A stretch of 64,000 bases of DNA, taken from NCBI RefSeq assembly GCF_014192105.1, contig NZ_JACHXK010000001.1:310001-374000 (forward strand). The letters run 5' to 3'. The position numbers and the translations under genes are program-made. This stretch comes from Paenibacillus phyllosphaerae (GTDB lineage: Bacteria > Bacillota > Bacilli > Paenibacillales > Paenibacillaceae). Shown here one piece after another: positions 43,755 to 52,113 of this stretch; position 1 is the first letter of the stretch; each line of letters starts with the position of its first letter. The notes beneath the pieces are model-generated. The model was not told the DNA's origin. It ran no database searches and saw only the letters and a list, made by a program, of their open reading frames with translations.

Positions 43755-43854
43755 AAACGGCTTACGCCGTCTTTGATGGCGCAGCGCGTTTCATTCCGGA
43801 GAAATAGAGGATGATTGGTAACCGTGAAACTGTATTAATTCCTATATTTAAACA
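43755..43854 (+). repeat. About 99-bp intergenic repeat R2, copy 1
   Basis: It begins AAACGGCTTACGCCGTC with a hairpin ACGGC-ttac-GCCGT, then a conserved core (43770-43810) containing TTTGATGGCGCAGCGCG, TTTCATTCCGGAGAAATAG and GATGATT, and ends in AT-rich TATATTTAAACA. The second copy is at 46743-46841, about 80% identical overall and nearly identical through the core. It lies 107 bp upstream of the MFS gene. Confidence 0.88.
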
Positions 43855-43960
43855 TATTCCTCGTGCTATACTGATTTACAATCTGTCAACATTCGGCCGT
43901 TATATGTCTGTTCTCCAGTACGGGAACGTGCTCAAGCGCTATGAAAGTGGAGGTTAGCCT

Positions 43961-45190
43961 ATGGACTCAAGTGAACCCGCACAGGAAGCAGGCAAGATCA
44001 CGCACACCGCGCCTGCTTCCGCCGCACCGGCAAAGCAATCTTATGCCAAAGAGATTAATCTGCTCCGCTCGTTTTCCTTCTCGGTCTATATGACGCAGGC
44101 AGTCGTCGTTTCCTATTTGCCGCTCTATTTTCTGGACCAAGGCTTCAGTACCGGCCAGATTGGCGTGCTCTATTCGACCGGACCGTTCATCTCGATCTTC
44201 GCGAACCTGATCATGGGTCTTGTCAGCGACAAGTACCATACGCTCAAGAAGCTGTTCCCGATTCTGCTGATCGGACAGCTCCTCATGATCGCCCTGCTCT
44301 TCCCGAGCCCTGCTTTCCTTAGCGTATGCTTCATTATGATCGCATTCTACTTCTTCCAAACGCCGATGAATCCGCTGACGGACAGCTTGATTCTGCTCTC
44401 CAGCCAGCATACGGGGACACCTTATTCCCTCGTCCGCATCTTCGGCTCGCTCGGTTTCGCCTTATCGGCCTATGGATTCGGCTTGCTGCTGAAGGAAACG
44501 GGAACAGATACGACGCTAATACTGGCGCTCTGTACGATCGGAATTACACTGGCCTTTTCCTTTACGTTAAAGGACTATCAAGGGTCGCTAAGAAAAATGG
44601 AGTTCGGCGGGTTCTATCAGCTGATCCGCAAACCCCAGATTATCTCGTTCTTTGTCATCATACTCATCGTCTCGATCTCCCATCGCATGTATGAAGGCTT
44701 CCTGGCTGTCACGATGCGCCAGATGGGGGCAAGCGACTCCCTTGTCGGCCTCGCGTGGCTCATGTCCGCCGTGAGCGAGATTCCGATCCTGTTCCTGCTC
44801 GGCAAATACGGGCACAAGTTCAAGGAATTGCCGCTGCTCGTCATAGCCAGCCTGATGTACGCGCTGCGTTTCTGGCTGGTCAGCGTCATCGATTCCCCGG
44901 AGTGGCTCATTCCGGTTCAGGCGATGCACAGCGTCTCCTTCGGGATCTATTTTGCCACCGCGCTCAGGTACATCACTTCAATCATTCCCGATGAGTACCG
45001 CTCATCCGGCCAAGCGCTCTATGCGGTGGTCTGGACGGGAGTCGCCGGCGTCATCTCGGGCACGGTCGGCGGCAGCATCTACGAAGCCTTCGGCAAGGAT
45101 AGCTTCTTCCAGCTGGCGATGACGCTTGCCTTGATTGCCGCGGCCGGCTTCTTCATTCAACATGTGCGAAGCAACCGGGTGCTGAAGTAA
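43961..45190 (+). CDS. Major facilitator superfamily transporter (MFS_1-like, PPP/LacY group)
   Basis: This 409-residue protein has 12 membrane helices after a short soluble N-terminus. Segments such as SVYMTQAVVVSYLPLYFLDQGFSTGQIGVLYSTGPFISIFANLIMGLVSDKYHTLKKLF (helices 1-2 with the loop 2-3 GLVSDKY motif) and PLTDSLILLS with YSLVRIFGSLGFALSAYGFGLLL are typical of the 3-phenylpropionate/nucleoside symporter-like subgroup. The substrate is unknown. AGTGGAGG precedes the ATG. Confidence 0.9.
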   Translation: MDSSEPAQEAGKITHTAPASAAPAKQSYAKEINLLRSFSFSVYMTQAVVVSYLPLYFLDQGFSTGQIGVLYSTGPFISIFANLIMGLVSDKYHTLKKLFPILLIGQLLMIALLFPSPAFLSVCFIMIAFYFFQTPMNPLTDSLILLSSQHTGTPYSLVRIFGSLGFALSAYGFGLLLKETGTDTTLILALCTIGITLAFSFTLKDYQGSLRKMEFGGFYQLIRKPQIISFFVIILIVSISHRMYEGFLAVTMRQMGASDSLVGLAWLMSAVSEIPILFLLGKYGHKFKELPLLVIASLMYALRFWLVSVIDSPEWLIPVQAMHSVSFGIYFATALRYITSIIPDEYRSSGQALYAVVWTGVAGVISGTVGGSIYEAFGKDSFFQLAMTLALIAAAGFFIQHVRSNRVLK

Positions 45191-45204
45191 CCGCCATACG
45201 ATCC

Positions 45205-45234
45205 AAGACGCCTTCGGGCGTCTTCGTGCTTTTA
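45205..45234 (+). terminator. Terminator of the MFS gene
   Basis: AAGACGCC-ttcg-GGCGTCTT with a TTCG tetraloop, then a CGTGCTTTT tail. Confidence 0.88.
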
Positions 45235-45244
45235 AACGATAAGC

Positions 45245-45271
45245 GGCCCCCAACCGAAGAAGTTGGGGGCC
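45245..45271 (-). terminator. Stem-loop after the cold-shock gene
   Basis: GGCCCCCAAC pairs perfectly with GTTGGGGGCC. There is no strong T run on the minus strand, but it lies 29 bp after the csp stop. Confidence 0.72.
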
Positions 45272-45299
45272 GAGAACCTGCTATGGTTAGCGAGGACAC

Positions 45300-45497
45300 C
45301 TACAGCTTCGTTACGTTAGCTGCTTGAGGTCCGCGGTTGCCTTGCGTAATATCGAACTGGACCGACTGACCTTCCTCCAAAGTCTTGAAGCCTTCGCCTT
45401 GGATTGCGGAGTAATGCACGAATACGTCGTCGCCGTTCTCCACTTGAATAAAGCCATAACCCTTCTCTGCGTTAAACCACTTTACTGTTCCTTTCAC
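45300..45497 (-). CDS. Cold-shock protein (CspA/CspB family)
   Basis: The 65-residue OB-fold protein [33 protein letters not shown] has RNP1 (KGYGFIQV) and RNP2 (DVFVHY) intact. It binds single-stranded RNA and DNA as an RNA chaperone. It starts with GTG after AGGAGG at 7-base spacing. The leader of about 70 bp is short compared with strongly cold-induced csp genes. Confidence 0.96.
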   Translation of the reverse strand: MKGTVKWFNAEKGYGFIQVENGDDVFVHYSAIQGEGFKTLEEGQSVQFDITQGNRGPQAANVTKL

Positions 45498-45577
45498 TTC
45501 AACAACCTCCTAGATTAAGCTCGCCGCATGTGCTGGCGAATGAATCAAATATGCACCTAACTGGTAAAGAATATCAG

Positions 45578-46282
45578 TCAAAGCTTAATCTGTAATCCCT
45601 GATCCGACCCTGGAATAAAGGGCAATCGGGACGGGTACAGCTCTGTTGTTCCTCCATACCTGCTGGCTTCCTTCACTATATGCGGCAAGTGCGGATACGG
45701 CACCCATTGCAGCGATAATAACGGATAAATTTTTATCGTGCCGCCCGGAGCGCAGACACGCACCATCTCCGCGATCGCCTGCAAATGAAAATCAAGGCCG
45801 AACTGGTCGGCATAGAGGAATAAGAAGTGGCTGCACACGATGGTCTGGAAGCGATTGTCCGCAAAAGGCAGCTGAGGCAGTGCCCCTTCGATATATCGTC
45901 TGTCGGCATCTGCTGAGTTGAGATCATCAGCAAACAATTGCAGGGACCGCTCGCGCGATGCCCGATGGTTCTCGATATTGCCGTAATACGTCCAATCGAA
46001 TTTATCCTTAAGCCGGCCGAGCTTGGCCGTTGAAGTCTCGATCTCTAATGAAGCTTCCGCGATCCATTGATCGATCCCGGGCTTATAACGCGGATCGACC
46101 GCAATGCCTTGCAACCCTTTGCGGTGCAGCGCAGCGGTGAACGAAGAACCGCCGCCGGCGATGTCCAGCACTTCGCCTTGCCCGAGTTGCTCCTCTGTCA
46201 AATCGAACATGCGAACATACTCTTCGTAGCTCCGGCAGGTCATAGCCACGCCGATCTGCTCGTAAACGTCTTTCATGCTCAT
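45578..46282 (-). CDS. Class I SAM-dependent methyltransferase
   Basis: The 234-residue Rossmann protein has the SAM-binding motif VLDIAGGGSSFTAALHRKGLQGIAVDPRY (motif I with the acidic VDP end of strand 2) and LPFADNRFQTIVCSHFLFLYADQFG (motif IV region), then MVRVCAPGGTIKIYPL. The substrate is not known. No neighbouring pathway gene gives a hint; it is divergent from a small conserved gene. Confidence 0.85.
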   Translation of the reverse strand: MSMKDVYEQIGVAMTCRSYEEYVRMFDLTEEQLGQGEVLDIAGGGSSFTAALHRKGLQGIAVDPRYKPGIDQWIAEASLEIETSTAKLGRLKDKFDWTYYGNIENHRASRERSLQLFADDLNSADADRRYIEGALPQLPFADNRFQTIVCSHFLFLYADQFGLDFHLQAIAEMVRVCAPGGTIKIYPLLSLQWVPYPHLPHIVKEASRYGGTTELYPSRLPFIPGSDQGLQIKL

Positions 46283-46500
46283 CTCTCCTCTTCTCGTCTC
46301 ATCTCACTCTTCTCAACTGTAGGGCTATCATGCCTCATAAGCCCCATGAACCGCCCGAATACCGCATTTCATCCCTCTCTAATTCAGATGTTAAGCTAGT
46401 ATCTATAGCGGTTCCCATATATTAACATGTAACTTATTTGATTTCTACCCTCTATAATGGCTATTATGATAGGATAACCATGCTCATTGGAGGACTTCAC

Positions 46501-46734
46501 ATGTTCAAAAAAGTTCAAATTTACAAGACCGACAAATATAATATGCTGTCCGTCGAAATTCAAGGCAAGACGCTGATCGCCAGAGAAATCTCCGATCAAT
46601 GGGGCGAGGAGTGCCATACCTTCGTCAGCCGTCCGCAGATGATGCACTGGGCGGAGAACCGTTTCCGCGCAGAGGACTTCGTCGGACGCGAGGAAGAGCG
46701 CGAGGAGATTTTTGCCCGCTTCAAAGAAGTCTAA
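46501..46734 (+). CDS. Small conserved-type protein, unknown function
   Basis: The 77-residue protein starts MFKKVQIYKTDKYNMLSVEIQGKTLIAREISDQWGEECHTFVSRPQMMHWAENRF and ends in an acidic tail EEREEIFARFKEV. The first half is beta-rich, the end helical. I do not recognise a family. GGAGG lies 6 bases before this ATG, which favours it over the longer frame from 46438. Repeat R2 copy 2 begins 8 bp after the stop. Confidence 0.75.
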   Translation: MFKKVQIYKTDKYNMLSVEIQGKTLIAREISDQWGEECHTFVSRPQMMHWAENRFRAEDFVGREEEREEIFARFKEV

Positions 46735-46742
46735 GCAAGGTG

Positions 46743-46841
46743 AAACGGCTATCGCCGTCTTTGATGGCGCAGCGCGTTTCATTCCGGAGAAATAGAAGAT
46801 GATTTATAAACGTGCAGCTTATAAATTCTTATATTTGAACA
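46743..46841 (+). repeat. About 99-bp intergenic repeat R2, copy 2
   Basis: The hairpin is ACGGC-tatc-GCCGT, with the same stem as copy 1 (43755-43854) and a changed loop. The core TTTGATGGCGCAGCGCG and TTTCATTCCGGAGAAATAG is identical. The 3' half differs and contains TTATAAACGTGCAGCTTATAA-like inverted sequence. It lies 81 bp before a small membrane protein gene. Confidence 0.88.
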
Positions 46842-46921
46842 AAAAGGAAAAATACCCCTCCCTGGCGAACATAAGTACTATATCACCTGCATAGGTTGGG
46901 CGAAGGGGAGAAACATCTGAC

Positions 46922-47101
46922 GTGGACACGACAGCATCGATTATTTTCATTATTGCTGCCTTCTGCTTGGGCGGCATCGTCATTATGCAAAAGAATAATA
47001 TCCCGCCCGGACTTCGCAGAGGATTGGCCCTCTCGTCCATTGCCTTTATCGTATTTGCTTTTTTCCTAATTGTTTATAGCTTGGCAACAATGGGGTCATA
47101 A
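46922..47101 (+). CDS. 59-residue membrane protein, unknown function
   Basis: The frame starts GTG (46922) and ends TAA (47099-47101). It has two hydrophobic segments, TTASIIFIIAAFCLGGIVIM and ALSSIAFIVFAFFLIVYSLATM, joined by a short basic loop QKNNIPPGLRRG. AAGGGGAG lies about 11 bases upstream. The two-helix hairpin with a positive loop is a normal membrane topology. I know no family name for it; it sits upstream of pepF and may be cotranscribed. Confidence 0.68.
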   Translation: MDTTASIIFIIAAFCLGGIVIMQKNNIPPGLRRGLALSSIAFIVFAFFLIVYSLATMGS

Positions 47102-47276
47102 TGAAGCCGCAGGCGGGTCAAACTAGGGGCAAACCGTGAATTGGAGCGTGATTCCAGTGAAATGGCTGCCCCTTGTTTTATCCCTGTCTCTGCTGCCTGG
47201 CGCCGCGCCGGTTACACCGCCCCATTCAGCAGCAGCAGCGGCCTCATTGCCAATAGATCAACCGAGGAGGATTCCG

Positions 47277-49067
47277 ATGAACAACGTACCTAAACGTTCC
47301 GAAACCGCACCTGAGCACCGCTGGAAGCTGGAGGACCTGTTCGCTGACCAGTCCGCATGGGACAAGGAATATGCGCTCGCCAAAGATTTGATGAAGAAGG
47401 TCGCCGCGTTCGAAGGAAAACTCGCCGATCCGAATCAGCTGAAGGCTTGCTTCGAGCTGGAAGATGAGCTGTCCCTTCATGTGGAGCGCCTCTATGTGTA
47501 CGCGAACATGAAGCATCACGAGGACACGGCAGAGCCGACATACCAGGCGCTCTCGGATAAATCCAAGAAACTGTCGGTCGAGACCGGCGAAGCGCTATCT
47601 TATGTAACGCCAGAAGTGCTGAGCCTCGCCGATGCCGAACTGGACGCCTTCATCGCGAATCCGGATCTGGCCAAATACCGCCAAACGCTCGAAGAGATGC
47701 GCCGCCAGAAAGCGCATATTCTGTCTAAAGCCGAGGAGCAGCTGCTCGCGCAGGTAGGCAACGTCAGCCAAGCGCCGAACACGATCTATAGCATGCTGAA
47801 CAACGCCGACCTGAAGTTCCCGAAGGTGAAAGACGAGAACGGCGAAGAGATCGAGCTGACGCAAGGAAGATACATACAGTTCCTCGAGAGCAAGAACCGT
47901 GAGGTGCGCGCAGCCGCGTTCAAGGCGATGTACGACACCTATGGCAAGCTGAAGAACACGATTGCTTCGACGCTGAACGCGAACGTGACGAAGAATGTTT
48001 TCTATTCGCGTGCCCGCAAGTACCCGTCCGTGCTGGAGATGTCCCTCTATGGCGACAATATTCCGAAGAGCGTGTACACGAACTTGATCAATACGATTCA
48101 TCAGCACCTCCCGCTCATGCACCGTTACATGGAGCTGCGCAAGAAGCTGCTGAAGGTCGATGAGCTTCATATGTACGACCTGTTCGCGCCGCTTGTCGAA
48201 GAGTATAAGATGGACATTGCGTATGAAGACGCGAAGAAAACCGTCTATGAAAGCTTGAAGCCGCTCGGCGAGGACTATCTGAACGTGCTCCAGCAAGGCT
48301 TCGACAACGGCTGGATCGACGTCTACGAGAACGAAGGCAAACGCAATGGCGCATACAGCTGGGGAGCTTACGGCACGCATCCTTACGTGCTGCTCAACCA
48401 CAAGGACAACCTGAACAGCATGTTCACGCTGACGCACGAGATGGGCCATGCGCTGCACAGCTACTATTCGGACAACAATCAGGATTACCGCGACGCGCAG
48501 TACACGATCTTCCTGGCCGAAGTCGCCTCGACGCTGAACGAAGCGCTGCTGATGGATTATCTGCTGAACAAGTCGACCGATGCGAAGGAAAAAATGTATC
48601 TGCTCACTTACTATGCCGACCAGTTCCGTACGACGGTCTTCCGTCAGACGATGTTCGCGGAATTCGAGAAGATCATTCATGAGAAGACAGAGGCCGGCGA
48701 GTCGTTGACGCCGCAAGACCTCAGCAAAATCTACTATGATCTGAACGTGCAGTATTACGGCCCGGGTATGGTCGTGGACAAAGATATCGAGATGGAGTGG
48801 GCGCGTATCCCTCACTTCTACACCAGCTTCTACGTGTACAAATACGCGACCGGCTTCTCGGCGGCAACCAGCTTCGCCAAGCAAATCCTGGACGAAGGCG
48901 CTCCTGCCGTCGACCGCTACCTCGGCTTCCTGAAGAGCGGCGGCAGCGACTTCTCGATTAACATTCTGCAGAAAGCCGGCGTTGATATGTCGACGCCTGC
49001 GCCGATCGAGCAAGCGATGAGCGTGTTCGAGGATCTGATCAAGCAGATGGAAGAGCTGACGAAGTAA
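47277..49067 (+). CDS. pepF: Oligoendopeptidase F (M3B metallopeptidase)
   Basis: The 596-residue core starts MNNVPKRSETAPEHRWKLEDLFADQ, the usual PepF beginning, and contains the zinc motif LTHEMGHALHSYYS (HExxH with following Glu in FLAEVASTLNEALL). PepF cleaves oligopeptides of about 7-17 residues, normally in the cytoplasm. GAGGAGG is ideally placed before the ATG at 47277. The frame is open upstream to a GTG at 47136 that also has a ribosome site and would add 47 residues resembling an export signal. Confidence 0.93.
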   Translation: MNNVPKRSETAPEHRWKLEDLFADQSAWDKEYALAKDLMKKVAAFEGKLADPNQLKACFELEDELSLHVERLYVYANMKHHEDTAEPTYQALSDKSKKLSVETGEALSYVTPEVLSLADAELDAFIANPDLAKYRQTLEEMRRQKAHILSKAEEQLLAQVGNVSQAPNTIYSMLNNADLKFPKVKDENGEEIELTQGRYIQFLESKNREVRAAAFKAMYDTYGKLKNTIASTLNANVTKNVFYSRARKYPSVLEMSLYGDNIPKSVYTNLINTIHQHLPLMHRYMELRKKLLKVDELHMYDLFAPLVEEYKMDIAYEDAKKTVYESLKPLGEDYLNVLQQGFDNGWIDVYENEGKRNGAYSWGAYGTHPYVLLNHKDNLNSMFTLTHEMGHALHSYYSDNNQDYRDAQYTIFLAEVASTLNEALLMDYLLNKSTDAKEKMYLLTYYADQFRTTVFRQTMFAEFEKIIHEKTEAGESLTPQDLSKIYYDLNVQYYGPGMVVDKDIEMEWARIPHFYTSFYVYKYATGFSAATSFAKQILDEGAPAVDRYLGFLKSGGSDFSINILQKAGVDMSTPAPIEQAMSVFEDLIKQMEELTK

Positions 49068-49086
49068 GCCCTTGTCTAAGAACGAC

Positions 49087-49129
49087 AATAGCCTTACGAT
49101 GCGGAATCCGCTTCGTAAGGCTATTTTTA
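49087..49129. terminator. Terminator between pepF and the DUF92 gene
   Basis: AATAGCCTTACGA pairs with TCGTAAGGCTATT, then TTTAATT on plus and a T/G tail on minus. Confidence 0.88.
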
Positions 49130-49130
49130 A

Positions 49131-49964
49131 TTAGATCAGGATGCTTAGCCCGTAAGCCAACAATCCGGCCGCAGCCGAGGAGAGCAGATTGACCATGTCA
49201 TTGGTCATGAAACTCCATCCCTGTACCAGCTTGGCCGGCTTCCCGCAATGTACGGCCCGCTCCGTCCTAGCGCCGCATTCGCCGCAACGGTACATCGCCT
49301 GCACGGTAGCGCCTATCAGCGAATCCGCGAATGCGCCAACCGTTCCCCCGAACGCGGCGGCGGCGAATAATGCCCAGGGAGTCGCTTGCTCCACCCCCGC
49401 ATAGCCGGTCACTACGAGTATGATCCCGATGAAGCTGGCCCCTGCGGCAGCTGCCGCGCTGCCAAGCAAGGAAACGCCGCCGCTTGTGCCCGGCGTTACG
49501 ACCGCACCGGTCAGGATAGACCTTGGGGCCGACCGACTTAGCGCACCGATCTCCGTAGCCCAAGTATCCGCGTTCACTGCCCCCATCACGCCAGCGAAGG
49601 CAAATAGCCAACCTTCGTCCGGCCAGATCGCATGGCCTGCGCAGAGCAAGAGGCCAAGGCCCCCGTTTGCCCACACTTGAGCTGCGTCTCTTCGGCCGCC
49701 TTTGGCATAGTTCGCTTCGGCGGACTGCTTGGCGCGATGGCGTTTCTTCCACTTGGACCACAGCGTCGAGGAGACGAAGAATGCGATTAACCCGGCGAAC
49801 CATTGCGGACCGCCCAATGCAATGAACCCTGTCCCCATGATGATCGCCGACACCGCGCCTGATCCAGACAACGAGCGAAGCTTCCACGCCAACCCGGCGA
49901 TAATGGCGCTGCCTGCAAGCCCAATCAGTATCCGCAGCCACCATTCCTCGATATAGCCGACCAT
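49131..49964 (-). CDS. DUF92 (TIGR00297) membrane protein
   Basis: This 277-residue protein has about six membrane helices and the family segments LAWKLRSLSGSGAVSAIIMGTGFIALGG, KRHRAKQSAEANYAKGGRRDAAQVWANGG, GVMGAVNADTWATEIGALSRSAPRSILTGAVVTPGTSGGVSLLGS and GAFADSLIGATVQAMYRCGECGARTERAVHCG. The SAP.ilt....v..GTsGgvs run resembles VTE6/phytyl-phosphate kinase-like members. A role in isoprenoid or phospholipid metabolism is possible but unproven. GAGGTGG precedes the ATG. Confidence 0.88.
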   Translation of the reverse strand: MVGYIEEWWLRILIGLAGSAIIAGLAWKLRSLSGSGAVSAIIMGTGFIALGGPQWFAGLIAFFVSSTLWSKWKKRHRAKQSAEANYAKGGRRDAAQVWANGGLGLLLCAGHAIWPDEGWLFAFAGVMGAVNADTWATEIGALSRSAPRSILTGAVVTPGTSGGVSLLGSAAAAAGASFIGIILVVTGYAGVEQATPWALFAAAAFGGTVGAFADSLIGATVQAMYRCGECGARTERAVHCGKPAKLVQGWSFMTNDMVNLLSSAAAGLLAYGLSILI

Positions 49965-50125
49965 CCATCCACCTCTTTCTTTTCCTTCCGCATAAGACGT
50001 ATAACGAAGGAATCTGAAATTCCGACAAAATCCGACTTTATAAAAGGAATTATGCGCTTCATGTCGAATCCCTCTAAAACCTAATATTGCATTGATCCAT
50101 CCAACCTAGCAAGGAGTGTCTTGCA

Positions 50126-51286
50126 TTGCCTAATGATCACCTCACAGCCGCTTCAGTCGAACCCCCGGCGGATGAGCGGACCCCTGAACAACTGCTGCGC
50201 ATCATTTTCGACTATACCGCCAAAATCGCCAATGAAAAAAGCTTAAGCAACGTCCTGCTCCACATGGCCGATATGGGCCGCGAGATGATCCTCGCCGACC
50301 GCTGTACCGTCTGGCTGATCGATCGCAGAAGCCGGGAACTCTTCACCACCGTGGCTCATGGCGTAGACGAAATCCGTATTCCGCTAGGCACCGGTTTTGC
50401 CGGATATGCGATCGAGACCGGCGAACCGATTCTAATCGAAGACGCCTACAATGATCCCCGGCATAATGCAGCGAACGACCAGAAGACCGGCTATCATACG
50501 AAATCGCTCATTACGGTGCCTTTCGTCGGGAATGACGGCTCTATTCTCGGCGCCTATCAGGCGGTTAATAAGCGCTCCGCCTCTTCGGTGTTTACGAACC
50601 GCGACCTTGAACACCTGACCTTAGCCGCCTCTTATGCCGGGAAGTCCCTCGAATCGGTCATGCTGCATGAGGAGATTGCGGCGACCCAGCGGGACCTCAT
50701 CGTCGCGATGGGCGAGATCGGCGAGAGCCGCTCCAAGGAAACCGGCAACCACGTGAAGCGTGTAGCGGAATACTCCTATATCCTGGCCATCGGATGCGGG
50801 CTCAGCCATGAAGAAGCCGAACAACTGAAGATCGCCTCCCCCATGCATGATATCGGGAAGGTCGCAATTCCTGACGCAATTCTGCAGAAGCCCGGCAAGC
50901 TGACGGAAGAAGAATTCGAGATTATGAAGCAGCATACGTTAATCGGCTACTCGATGTTGAAGTCCTCCGGCAGAGCCTTGCTCAACATTGCGGCTACGAT
51001 TGCGCTGCAGCACCATGAAAAATGGAATGGAGCCGGTTATCCCCATGGGCTCAGCGGCGAGGATATTCATCTGTATGGCCGAATCACGGCCATCGCCGAC
51101 GTCTTCGATGCCCTCGGCAGCGACAGGGTCTATAAGAAAGCATGGGAGCTTGACCGCATTCTGGCCCTCATGCAAGAGGAACGCGGAAGGCACTTCGACC
51201 CTGCCCTCATCGATGTCTTCTTCGAGCAGCTGCCTAAGCTGCTGACCATTCGCGAACAGTACCAAGACAAGTTAATTAGTCCGTAG
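50126..51286 (+). CDS. GAF-HD-GYP protein, probable cyclic-di-GMP phosphodiesterase
   Basis: The 386-residue cytosolic protein has a GAF domain (about 40-180; MILADRCTVWLIDRRSRELFTTVAHGVDEIRIPLGTGFAGYAIETG) and an HD-GYP domain (about 195-375) with GNHVKRVAEYS, the HD pair in SPMHDIGKVAIPD and the GYP-like HHEKWNGAGYPHGLSGEDI. HD-GYP domains hydrolyse cyclic-di-GMP; the GAF domain probably senses a ligand. It starts with TTG after AAGGAG. No partner gene is adjacent. Confidence 0.92.
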   Translation: MPNDHLTAASVEPPADERTPEQLLRIIFDYTAKIANEKSLSNVLLHMADMGREMILADRCTVWLIDRRSRELFTTVAHGVDEIRIPLGTGFAGYAIETGEPILIEDAYNDPRHNAANDQKTGYHTKSLITVPFVGNDGSILGAYQAVNKRSASSVFTNRDLEHLTLAASYAGKSLESVMLHEEIAATQRDLIVAMGEIGESRSKETGNHVKRVAEYSYILAIGCGLSHEEAEQLKIASPMHDIGKVAIPDAILQKPGKLTEEEFEIMKQHTLIGYSMLKSSGRALLNIAATIALQHHEKWNGAGYPHGLSGEDIHLYGRITAIADVFDALGSDRVYKKAWELDRILALMQEERGRHFDPALIDVFFEQLPKLLTIREQYQDKLISP

Positions 51287-51295
51287 AACGCACGA

Positions 51296-51330
51296 AAAAC
51301 CGGCGCCGCTTCGGCAGCCGGTTTCTTGCG
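51296..51330 (+). terminator. Terminator of the HD-GYP gene
   Basis: AAACCGGC pairs with GCCGGTTT, with GCCG/CGGC inside, and a TCTTGC tail. Confidence 0.8.
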
Positions 51331-51378
51331 CGACCAAGGGCGGCTTCGCAAGCCCGCTTCCGCTTGCCCGCGCTGCCG

Positions 51379-52107
51379 TTACGACAGCCCGAACGCTTGC
51401 CCGTACCGGTCCGGATAATTGGTGCAGATCATGAGGTCCGGATCAACCGACGCAAGACGTCTCATCGTCTGGGCATCGTTGACGGTCCATACCATGACCT
51501 CGATCCCTTCTTGGCGCATAACCTTCAAGAGGGGAGCTGTCGCGAACGGGTGGCCTAGCGACAAGAAATCCGATTTGAGCTGTCGCAAGTCGCCCAAGAG
51601 AGAGGACGGCGCCCCATCAATGATCAGTCCGGTACGCACCTCAGCCGTCAGTGCGCGTACTTTCGCCAGCGACTGCTGATCGAATGACGTAATGACCGAA
51701 TCATGCTCCAGCCCTTTGGCATAGAGCAGCTCGACTACCTTCTTCTCCAGCTCCGGGTATCGGCCTCCATAGGTCTTGAGCTCAATGTTGAGCCGACAGC
51801 GGCCGATCGACTCGTCAAGCAGCTGGGCGAGCGTCGGAATGCCTTCCCCTTCGAATGCCTTGTTAAATTTCACGCCTGCATCGATGCGGCCAAGCTCCTC
51901 AGCCGTATAGTCGGCCACCTTACCGCTGCCCGTCGTCGTTCTTCGCAAAGTATCGTCATGAATAATAACCGGAATGCCATCCTTGGACAGCTGAACGTCC
52001 AGCTCCATCCATTGGACGTACGGGAATGACATCGCTTTGCGAAAAGCAGCCATCGTATTCTCAGGCGCAAGCCCCGATGCCCCCCGGTGTGCGCATGCTA
52101 CTACCAC
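51379..52107 (-). CDS. Glycerophosphodiester phosphodiesterase
   Basis: The 242-residue TIM-barrel protein has CAHRGASGLAPENTMAAFRKA (catalytic HRG and Glu), WMELDVQLSKDGIPVIIHDDTLRRTTTGSGKVADYT (metal ELD and HD) and LNIELKTYGGRYPELEKKVVELL. These define the GDPD/UgpQ family, which releases glycerol 3-phosphate from deacylated phospholipids. There is no signal peptide, so it is cytoplasmic. It starts with GTG (GGAG upstream) 6 bp after the capA-like gene, so the two are cotranscribed. Confidence 0.93.
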   Translation of the reverse strand: MVVACAHRGASGLAPENTMAAFRKAMSFPYVQWMELDVQLSKDGIPVIIHDDTLRRTTTGSGKVADYTAEELGRIDAGVKFNKAFEGEGIPTLAQLLDESIGRCRLNIELKTYGGRYPELEKKVVELLYAKGLEHDSVITSFDQQSLAKVRALTAEVRTGLIIDGAPSSLLGDLRQLKSDFLSLGHPFATAPLLKVMRQEGIEVMVWTVNDAQTMRRLASVDPDLMICTNYPDRYGQAFGLS

Positions 52108-52113
52108 TTGTAT

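Noticed and set aside
46819-47040. 73-residue minus-strand frame
   Set aside because: It lies opposite a better supported two-helix membrane protein and part of R2 copy 2.
47595-49088. 497-residue frame opposite pepF
   Set aside because: It is a shadow of pepF with no independent evidence.
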